Shown in pieces: positions 1 through 5,202 of a stretch of 10,441 bases of DNA. The notes under the pieces were generated by a model. It worked only from the letters and a program-made list of their open reading frames with translations. It did not search any database and was not told the DNA's origin. How positions within the stretch are numbered: position 1 is the first letter of the stretch; every line of letters begins with the position of its first letter. The translations under genes and the position numbers were made by a program. Source of the DNA: an uncultured Bacteroidota bacterium (lineage in GTDB: Bacteria > Bacteroidota > Bacteroidia > Chitinophagales > Saprospiraceae); contig CALEIL010000467.1 in the NCBI GenBank assembly GCA_937876435.1, forward strand, positions 1 to 10,441. Reading direction: 5' to 3'.

Positions 1-432
1 TTTTTCGCCTAGTGAACCATACACCTCGTCGGTAGAAATATGATAAAACAGCCGCTCTTCCCTGTCCGCCCCGTCTGTCCAGGTTTCTCGAGCAGCCTGC
101 AACAGATTGGCGGTGCCCATGACGTTGCTTCGAATAAATATCAGAGGATCATGGATTGATCTGTCCACGTGGGATTCTGCGGCCAAATGGACGACGTGGG
201 TGATATTATTCTCCTGGAAGATCTGGCGGAGAGTCTCCAGGTCGGTAATATCTGCCTGGATGAACCGATAATTGGGATAGTCTTCCACATCCTTCAGGTT
301 TTCCAGATTTCCTGCGTATGTGAGCGCATCCAGATTGAAAATCCTGCTCTCAGGGAAATTTTTCACAAATCGTCTTACCACGTGGGATCCGATGAATCCG
401 GCACCACCCGTCACTAAAATATTTTTGGTCAT
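1..432 (-). CDS. rfbB: dTDP-glucose 4,6-dehydratase, N-terminal part (cut by window edge)
   Basis: RfbB/RmlB converts dTDP-glucose to dTDP-4-keto-6-deoxyglucose in the cytoplasm, the second step toward dTDP-L-rhamnose and related sugars of surface polysaccharides. The 144 visible residues start at the ATG complementary to 430-432. They show the Rossmann NAD-binding motif GGAGFIGSH (residues 9-17), the AAESHVDRSI segment (84-93) typical of this extended-SDR family, and ISTDEVYG (132-139). T134, D135 and E136 match the catalytic Thr-Asp-Glu of the family. The YxxxK pair and the sugar-binding C-terminal half lie beyond the left edge, so about 200 residues are missing. It follows rfbA on the same strand after 97 bases, the usual pairing, so the two are probably co-transcribed. 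The family call is near certain. The final sugar product cannot be told from what is visible. Confidence 0.95.
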   Translation of the reverse strand, partial: MTKNILVTGGAGFIGSHVVRRFVKNFPESRIFNLDALTYAGNLENLKDVEDYPNYRFIQADITDLETLRQIFQENNITHVVHLAAESHVDRSIHDPLIFIRSNVMGTANLLQAARETWTDGADREERLFYHISTDEVYGSLGEK

Positions 433-529
433 ATGATATTTATTGAGCGCTCCATTTGAAATGTATAACGAGCAATTAAGTACTTATTATTTGTTGTATA
501 CTCGGGGAACCGCAATTTTTCCCGGTGCG

Positions 530-1396
530 TTAATAACTATCTCCGATCCACCGCAGGTATTGACCATAACCACTTTTTAATAAGGGTTCGGCCAATTTGT
601 GTAATTGTTCCTTGTCGATCCATTTCATCCGGTAGGCAATTTCCTCGATACATCCTATCTTAAGATCCTGACGGTGTTCGATGACCCGCACAAATTCGGA
701 GGCATCGTGCAGGGACTCGAAGGTTCCTGTGTCGAGCCAGGCTGTCCCCCGGTTCATCACGGCCACTTTGAGCTGGCGCTTTTCCAGATATGCTTTGTTG
801 ACGTCGGTAATTTCGTACTCACCACGTGCGGAAGGTCGGAGGTTTTTGGCTATGTCAATGACCTGATTATCGTAAAAATACAATCCAGGAACCGCGTAGG
901 AAGACCTGGGGTGTTCTGGTTTTTCTTCGATGGAAATGACGTTTTTGTTTTCATCAAATTCCACCACCCCATAACGCCTGGCATCCTTCACCGAATAGGC
1001 GAAAACATAAGCTCCTTCGACGTCGTTGCACGATCGCAATAAGGTGCTGAGTCCACTTCCGTGAAATATATTGTCTCCCAGAACCAACGCGACTTTATCC
1101 GACCCGATGAATTCCTCCCCGATCACGAAAGCCTGAGCCAAACCGTTGGGTATTTCCTGTACGGCGTATTCAAAATGACAACCCAGATCGGAACCATCCC
1201 CCAGGAGTTTTTGAAACTGTGGGTTGTCCTCCGGCGTGGTTATAATGAGAACCTCACGGATACCCGAAAGCATGAGGATTGACAACGGGTAATAGATCAT
1301 GGGCTTGTCATAAATCGGCATCAATTGTTTGGAAATGCCTTTGGTAATGGGATATAACCTGGTGCCGGATCCGCCGGCTAAAATGATGCCTTTCAT
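530..1396 (-). CDS. rfbA: glucose-1-phosphate thymidylyltransferase
   Basis: RfbA/RmlA joins glucose-1-phosphate and dTTP to give dTDP-glucose and pyrophosphate, the committed step of dTDP-sugar synthesis. The protein has 288 residues, the normal length for the short tetrameric form. The nucleotide-binding signature GGSGTRLYP is at residues 8-16, the lysine-containing SKQLMP motif at 22-27, and the Mg-binding LGDN at 106-109. Further family marks are EEKP before the sugar-binding region and GEYEITDVN toward the C terminus. The start is the ATG complementary to 1394-1396, placed directly before the family's MKGIILAGG opening. No Shine-Dalgarno sequence is seen, as is usual in Bacteroidota. It precedes rfbB on the same strand and is the first gene of the leftward unit in this window. 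End-product feedback by dTDP-rhamnose is known for the family, but nothing in the sequence shows transcriptional control. Confidence 0.97.
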   Translation of the reverse strand: MKGIILAGGSGTRLYPITKGISKQLMPIYDKPMIYYPLSILMLSGIREVLIITTPEDNPQFQKLLGDGSDLGCHFEYAVQEIPNGLAQAFVIGEEFIGSDKVALVLGDNIFHGSGLSTLLRSCNDVEGAYVFAYSVKDARRYGVVEFDENKNVISIEEKPEHPRSSYAVPGLYFYDNQVIDIAKNLRPSARGEYEITDVNKAYLEKRQLKVAVMNRGTAWLDTGTFESLHDASEFVRVIEHRQDLKIGCIEEIAYRMKWIDKEQLHKLAEPLLKSGYGQYLRWIGDSY

Positions 1397-1830
1397 GTAG
1401 TGAATTTAGTGGACAATGTACCCGTTTCTCGATTCTCTTCTTGGATCAAAAACAGGCACGGGTTTTATGCGTATTTAGGTCGGTCAAAATGAATTATGAT
1501 ATGGCTTCGCCGTCCATATGTCGAGATGACTTAAGGAGAATTGTGAAGCCCAAAATTCATATAACAGCCTGATGTTCAGGTATATATTTTAAATTTAATT
1601 CCCCATCAGACGGGGAATATGAATTACATTTCAACTGATCATCCTCCTCAAAATCGATCTCAACTTCGCACTGAAAAACGCTTCCTTGTTTGGAATGTTA
1701 TATATTTAGCCCATCAATTAATTTGATAGGTGAAATACAATATCCTGAATTACTCGAACATTCACATACAATATTACGCATTTGGCGGTAGGTTATGAAC
1801 GAGACATTCATCATATTATGCTAATAAATT
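1397..1830. other. divergent intergenic region between rfbA and the SDR gene
   Basis: These 434 bases hold no convincing gene. They must contain the promoters for leftward rfbA and rightward SDR. Two inverted repeats are visible. One is ATATGG / CCATAT at 1499-1519 with a 9-base loop. The other is ATTCCCC / GGGGAAT at 1598-1618 with a 7-base spacer. Neither is followed by a T run, so neither looks like an intrinsic terminator. A TATATTTA at 1701-1708 resembles the Bacteroidota -7 box, but no TTTG sits at the expected distance upstream, so I do not call a promoter there. The right half is AT-rich. Confidence 0.6.
1598..1618. promoter_or_regulatory. inverted repeat, possible operator
   Basis: A perfect 7-base inverted repeat, ATTCCCC and GGGGAAT, is separated by 7 bases in the divergent rfbA/SDR spacer. 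It sits about 200 bases before rfbA and 210 before the SDR gene. The symmetry and the lack of a T tract fit a protein-binding site or a short hairpin better than a terminator. No cognate regulator is encoded next to it, so the role is open. Confidence 0.25.
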
Positions 1831-2595
1831 ATGAATTTGGAAATACAAGATAAAAATTTTCTGGTTTTGGGCGCCAGCAGTGGATTTGGGAGGTATATAG
1901 CTGAACGGATAAGCCGTGAAGGGGGCCATCCGATTCTGGTGGCGCGGTCGGCTGACAAACTCAGGGATTTCCAGAAGTCTCACCCTGATTCCTCGTTTAT
2001 AGTGGCAGATCTAATGAAGTCAGAAGGTCTTCAGTCGGTCATCCGCGAAACCAATAATATTACTCTGGATGGAGTATTGATCAATGCCGGTGGCCCACCA
2101 GCGGGATCATTTCCCCAAAAGATGGAAGAGTGGGACGGGGGTTATAACATGGTGCTCAGGTGGAAAATCGAATTACTTCAATCACTCTTGCCACGTTTTG
2201 AAGCAAGAGGATACGGACGCATCGTTTTTATAGAGAGCGTTTCAGTCCGGGAACCCATTCCAGGTTTGGTACTGAGCAATGTTTTCCGGATGGCGGTGGT
2301 GGGCATGATGAAGTCGATAGTCAATGAAATGACGGGGCAGGATATTTTAATCAACGTGATCGCTCCCGGATATCACCTTACCGATCGTCTTGAAAATTTG
2401 ATCAAAAGGAAAAGCCAGGAACAGGGAATACCAGAAGAAGAAATAGCGAATCAATTCGCAGAAAACACTCCCCTCCGGAAGTTGGGAGATCCGGCCAATC
2501 TTGCGGAATTGGCGGTATGGTTGCTATCCCCCGGAAATGGTTATGTGACAGGTCAGGTGATCCCGGTGGATGGGGGATTGGCGAAAGGTCTGTAA
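1831..2595 (+). CDS. SDR-fold oxidoreductase-like protein with substituted active site
   Basis: This 254-residue protein has the size and fold marks of a classical short-chain dehydrogenase/reductase. The nucleotide-binding turn is LGASSGFG (residues 13-20), the NAGG strand motif is at 85-88, the PG after beta-6 is at 179-180, and the C-terminal IPVDGG is at 244-249. The catalytic Ser is present as S136. However, the YxxxK position thirteen residues on reads S149-N-V-F-R153, so Tyr is replaced by Ser and Lys by Arg. The rest of that helix keeps its spacing (G158 falls where the family has Gly), so this is a substitution and not a frame error. Best guess is a FabG-like SDR subgroup with altered or absent redox chemistry; substrate unknown. 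The ATG start opens just before the first beta strand. It stands 186 bases before pyrD on the same strand, with no obvious functional link. Confidence 0.9.
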   Translation: MNLEIQDKNFLVLGASSGFGRYIAERISREGGHPILVARSADKLRDFQKSHPDSSFIVADLMKSEGLQSVIRETNNITLDGVLINAGGPPAGSFPQKMEEWDGGYNMVLRWKIELLQSLLPRFEARGYGRIVFIESVSVREPIPGLVLSNVFRMAVVGMMKSIVNEMTGQDILINVIAPGYHLTDRLENLIKRKSQEQGIPEEEIANQFAENTPLRKLGDPANLAELAVWLLSPGNGYVTGQVIPVDGGLAKGL

Positions 2596-2643
2596 GCATG
2601 GATGGATGATCCAGAGCTGATGATAAACTATAGACAAGGATCA

Positions 2644-2665
2644 GGGAGCTGTTCATACAGCTTTT
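2644..2665 (+). terminator. weak intrinsic terminator after the SDR gene
   Basis: The hairpin AGCTGT-TCAT-ACAGCT (2647-2662) is perfect over 6 pairs and can be lengthened by G-T pairs with the flanking GGG and TTT. It ends in a short T run and lies about 50 bases past the SDR stop codon. The stem is short and the T tract is only four bases, so termination would be partial at best. If active, it separates the SDR gene from pyrD. Confidence 0.35.
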
Positions 2666-2781
2666 CAAGTTCTTAGTCGAGAGCCTCCTTCGTCGGTAGC
2701 CCTGTGCTGTAAATTGTATTATTAGACTATTTTTGATTTCAGTTTTAGTAATTTCACATTCTATCCACTCAATCATTCCAA

Positions 2782-3813
2782 ATGTCGTTCTATCACCAGT
2801 TCCTCAAACCTTTTTTGTTCCGACTCGATGCTGAGAAAGCTCATAGTGTCACCATGTCACTACTACGGACTGCATCCCGTACACCTGGAGGAAATTCAAT
2901 TTTGAGGAGTCTGTATACCCTGGAAGATGATCAGCTGGTCACTCTTACTATGGGGATTCATTTCAGAAATCCGGTCGGTTTGGCTGCTGGATTTGACAAG
3001 GACGGCAAATATCTCGATCTGTTGCCATTGATAGGGTTTGGTTTTGCAGAGGTGGGAACCGTGACCCCCCGTCCCCAACCGGGAAATCCACGACCCAGAT
3101 TGTTCCGGTTGCCCGCGGATGAAGCCCTGATCAATCGAATGGGATTCAACAACGAAGGGGTCGAAGCATTAGCCAGACGACTTGAGCAACGTAAGGACAA
3201 GAGCATCGTAATCGGTGGTAATATTGGGAAAAACAAGGACACGCCCAATGAAGAGGCGCACAGGGATTACGTGATTTGTTTTAAGAAATTACGTCAACTG
3301 GTCGACTTTTTTGTGATCAATATCTCATCTCCCAACACTCCGGGTCTTCGGGAATTGCAGAATAAGGAAAGCCTGCGTCGGATTCTGGGGAACGTACAGG
3401 AAGCAAATGCGGATCAGATTCCGGTAATATTGAAAATAGCCCCCGATATTGACCTGTCCCAACTGGACGATATCATAGAGGTAATGACAGAAACCGGCCT
3501 GCAGGGGATAAATTGTCACAACACGACTATCCGGCGGGATAATCTTCAAAGTTCGATCAGCGAGGTCAGTGAAATCGGTCAGGGGGGATTGAGTGGAAAG
3601 CCATTGGCGGATATGTTTCCATCCATGGCAGAGGAAGTCAGAAAAAGACTGCCCGAAGATTGTACTCTGATCGCTTCAGGGGGAATTCACAACGAAGAAA
3701 CAGCCATTGATAGAATAAAAACCGGTGCAAACCTTATAGAGGTGTACACCGGTCTGATATATCAAGGCCCCCGATTTGTCAGGAGTATTCTGGAAACAAT
3801 GCTCAAAAATTAA
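2782..3813 (+). CDS. pyrD: dihydroorotate dehydrogenase (quinone), class 2
   Basis: PyrD oxidises dihydroorotate to orotate with FMN and passes the electrons to membrane quinone, the fourth step of de novo pyrimidine synthesis. The 343-residue length and the N-terminal amphipathic stretch (about residues 3-30, KPFLFRLDAEKAHS-like) mark the membrane-associated class 2 enzyme. Visible motifs are GLAAGFDKDG (66-75), the GTVTPRPQPGNPRPR substrate/FMN region (92-106), NRMGFNN (118-124), and NISSPNTPGLR (180-190). By alignment to E. coli PyrD the base is Ser, here S183. KIAPD (218-222), NTT (247-249) and the FMN-phosphate SGGI (299-302) follow. The stretch before NTT reads GINCH where many homologues have GVIAT, a small local change. 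The ATG matches the usual start of the amphipathic helix. The gene runs toward the minus-strand gene ending at 3864. Confidence 0.97.
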   Translation: MSFYHQFLKPFLFRLDAEKAHSVTMSLLRTASRTPGGNSILRSLYTLEDDQLVTLTMGIHFRNPVGLAAGFDKDGKYLDLLPLIGFGFAEVGTVTPRPQPGNPRPRLFRLPADEALINRMGFNNEGVEALARRLEQRKDKSIVIGGNIGKNKDTPNEEAHRDYVICFKKLRQLVDFFVINISSPNTPGLRELQNKESLRRILGNVQEANADQIPVILKIAPDIDLSQLDDIIEVMTETGLQGINCHNTTIRRDNLQSSISEVSEIGQGGLSGKPLADMFPSMAEEVRKRLPEDCTLIASGGIHNEETAIDRIKTGANLIEVYTGLIYQGPRFVRSILETMLKN

Positions 3814-3863
3814 AAGCTCATCCCACTCTCCCAGTCACGTTGTTCTTGATCAGGAAATGCGTA

Positions 3864-4433
3864 TCAACGCAATCTGCGCAACATCAATTCTTTGTTTTCA
3901 AGCGCGCGTTGAATGATCTCCTCTCCAAATTCGGTAAACTCCAGTTTTTTCTCGATCCTTTTTCCTTGCTTACCCCCATCAATGTATTTGATCAGGTCTT
4001 TCTTCATCAATTGCTGTACAGACAAAGTGATATTGGGTACTGATTCTCCAATTTCTTTAAGTGCATTACTGATGTCCCGGGCTTTGAAATCATTCATTCC
4101 CCGTTTGGTTTTAAGAAATGCTGCAGCCAGGAGGGTCTTGTCTGAGGAAGATTTGATGTTGATATCTTTCAATAATTCTTTCAGGTTTTTATATTGCCGG
4201 ATTGCTGCAATAGAAATAAAAGATGAAAGTTGTCCACTGGTATCGTGATAAGCTGCCTCTTGCTGAGGTTGTGGACTTTCGAGAATTATATCAGATGGTC
4301 TTTCGCCAGTCTTTTCCTCGTTAACCTTGTTTTTGAGCCATTCGATGACCCTGTTTTGCTCTGATACCGTAAGCTGAGATAAAATGGAATACGTATCAGC
4401 CATTGCCTTTAATTCATTCTGAATGTGAATCAT
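3864..4433 (-). CDS. unrecognised protein with winged-helix-like C-terminal half
   Basis: I do not recognise this 189-residue protein by name. It has no signal peptide or membrane segment, so it should be cytoplasmic. The N terminus (about 12-40) is a helical stretch with a SEQNRVIEWLK segment, followed by a polar Pro/Gln-rich linker (about 41-70). Residues 98-175 follow a winged-helix rhythm: a Leu/Ala-rich helix (TLLAAAFL), a second helix near ARDISNAL, an N-x-T-x-S-V-Q-Q-L recognition-like helix ending in LIKY, a basic wing GGKQGKRIEKK, then LEFTEFGEEII. That order resembles small DNA-binding or protein-binding winged helices, but no family is claimed. The start may be the ATG complementary to 4431-4433 or a second Met ten residues later (4401-4403, MADTYS). 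It faces pyrD tail to tail, and a good promoter-like pair lies upstream. Confidence 0.75.
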   Translation of the reverse strand: MIHIQNELKAMADTYSILSQLTVSEQNRVIEWLKNKVNEEKTGERPSDIILESPQPQQEAAYHDTSGQLSSFISIAAIRQYKNLKELLKDINIKSSSDKTLLAAAFLKTKRGMNDFKARDISNALKEIGESVPNITLSVQQLMKKDLIKYIDGGKQGKRIEKKLEFTEFGEEIIQRALENKELMLRRLR

Positions 4434-4526
4434 GTTTCCTTGATTATAGTTTGTGTTTAAAAAATGTTTGATTACTTATAGCCTAAGTAGAACAGTTAAT
4501 TGAAAATGCGTCTCCTTCTTAATAAA

Positions 4527-4556
4527 CAAAAATAACCCATTATTTCTTAGATCAAC
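4527..4556 (-). promoter_or_regulatory. Bacteroidota-type promoter for the 3864-4433 gene
   Basis: Read on the minus strand, GTTG (complement of 4553-4556) is followed after 18 bases by TATTTTTG (complement of 4527-4534). The latter is a full match to the Bacteroidota -7 consensus TAnnTTTG, and the former keeps TTG of the -33 box. Transcription would start near 4520, giving a leader of about 85 bases. Spacing is one base short of the usual 19-21, and an AT-rich region gives some chance matches. Confidence 0.4.
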
Positions 4557-4713
4557 TCTTGCCATAAAGACTATAAATATTATTTAACAAAAATGACACA
4601 AAATCGGCATTATTAATAGTCTCTTAACACTTGGATTATGTTATTTGATGTTGATTATTGACCGACTGAACCTCGCGCGGTGTGAAATTTTTTTTGAGAA
4701 AATTTGCCGTTAA

Positions 4714-4745
4714 TTTGGATAGATCAGACAAGAAACGTATATTTA
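4714..4745 (+). promoter_or_regulatory. promoter of the BlaI/M56 operon
   Basis: TTTG at 4714-4717 and TATATTTA at 4738-4745 are separated by 20 bases, the spacing known for the Bacteroidota sigma factor (TTTG, then TAnnTTTG). The -7 box matches at five of six defined positions, with A for the final G. Transcription would begin near 4750, leaving a leader of about 80 bases before the blaI-type ATG at 4834. The overlap with a perfect inverted repeat supports a regulated promoter. Confidence 0.5.
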
Positions 4746-4749
4746 CGTT
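4734..4749. promoter_or_regulatory. candidate BlaI-type operator over the -7 box
   Basis: AACGTA-TATT-TACGTT is a perfect inverted repeat with 6-base arms and a 4-base spacer. BlaI/MecI/CopY repressors bind as dimers to short palindromes, classically with TACA/TGTA half sites, placed on their own promoters. This site covers the -7 element and would block RNA polymerase. The half sites contain ACGTA and are not the classical TACA, so the match is by position and symmetry and not by sequence. Confidence 0.45.
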
Positions 4750-4767
4750 ATATAAAAATAAAATAGC

Positions 4768-4802
4768 GTTCACGAAAGTATTGATTCTGGAAAATCGTGA
4801 GC
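4768..4802 (+). repeat. inverted repeat in the presumed operon leader
   Basis: TCACGA (4770-4775) and TCGTGA (4795-4800) are perfect complements 19 bases apart and extend by a T-G and a G-C pair outward. In RNA this would form an 8-pair stem ending about 30 bases before the start codon. It could be a leader hairpin or a second protein-binding site, and it may also be chance. Confidence 0.25.
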
Positions 4803-4833
4803 CAATAATTGAATCAACCATCAAAACAAACTT

Positions 4834-5202
4834 ATGAAACTTACCAAAGCAGAAGAGGAAATCATGCAGATATTGTGGGAGATAGAGCCCTGTTTAGTGA
4901 CTGATATTATAAAGTATATGGGAGTGCCTGACACGCCGCATTCCACCATATCTTCCATCGTGCGCATCCTGGAGAAAAAAGGCTTCGTAGGGCACAAGGC
5001 ATACGGAAGAACCCACGAATATTTTTCGCTGGTAACCAAAGAAGAATACAGTAAAACCCGTCTTAAGTCATTTGTCCGGGATTATTTCAACGGTTCACCC
5101 AAACAACTGGTTTCCTTTCTGGTGCGTGAAAAGGAGATCGACCTGGATGAACTGAACCGGTATCTCGAACAAATGGATGACGACACAACGGAAAACCCAT
5201 GA
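4834..5202 (+). CDS. BlaI/MecI/CopY-family transcriptional repressor
   Basis: This 122-residue protein is a typical BlaI-family repressor. An N-terminal winged helix (residues 1-70) begins with LTKAEEEIMQILWE and carries the recognition helix in TPHSTISSIVRILEKKGFV (34-52). The wing follows in HKAYGRTHEYF. The rest (about 71-118) is the helical dimerisation tail with LVSFLVREKEIDLDELNRYLEQM. In the characterised Bla/Mec systems the repressor is inactivated by proteolysis after the partner M56 sensor is triggered. Here that partner follows directly, its ATG overlapping this stop codon by four bases (ATGA), so translation is probably coupled. The 16-base palindrome about 90 bases upstream suggests autoregulation. 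In Bacteroidota such pairs are common and are not necessarily tied to beta-lactams. The start has an A-rich leader and no Shine-Dalgarno. Confidence 0.95.
   Translation: MKLTKAEEEIMQILWEIEPCLVTDIIKYMGVPDTPHSTISSIVRILEKKGFVGHKAYGRTHEYFSLVTKEEYSKTRLKSFVRDYFNGSPKQLVSFLVREKEIDLDELNRYLEQMDDDTTENP

Larger units (their letters stand above)
4434..4833. other. AT-rich divergent control region
   Basis: These 400 bases separate the leftward winged-helix-like gene from the rightward BlaI/M56 operon. They are clearly richer in A+T than the flanking genes and hold no convincing coding sequence. A minus-strand frame over 4636-4824 exists but has low-complexity AT-driven composition and crosses the promoter elements described here. 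The region contains promoter-like pairs in both directions, a 16-base inverted repeat on the rightward one, and a longer-spaced inverted repeat in the presumed blaI leader. Confidence 0.7.

Noticed and set aside
495..525. GGGAA / TTCCC hairpin between rfbA and rfbB
   Set aside because: Only five pairs and no T run on the minus strand, so it does not support a terminator separating the two genes.
4636..4824. 62-codon open frame on the minus strand in the control region
   Set aside because: It crosses the promoter and palindrome of the BlaI/M56 operon, has AT-driven composition and shows no recognisable motif.
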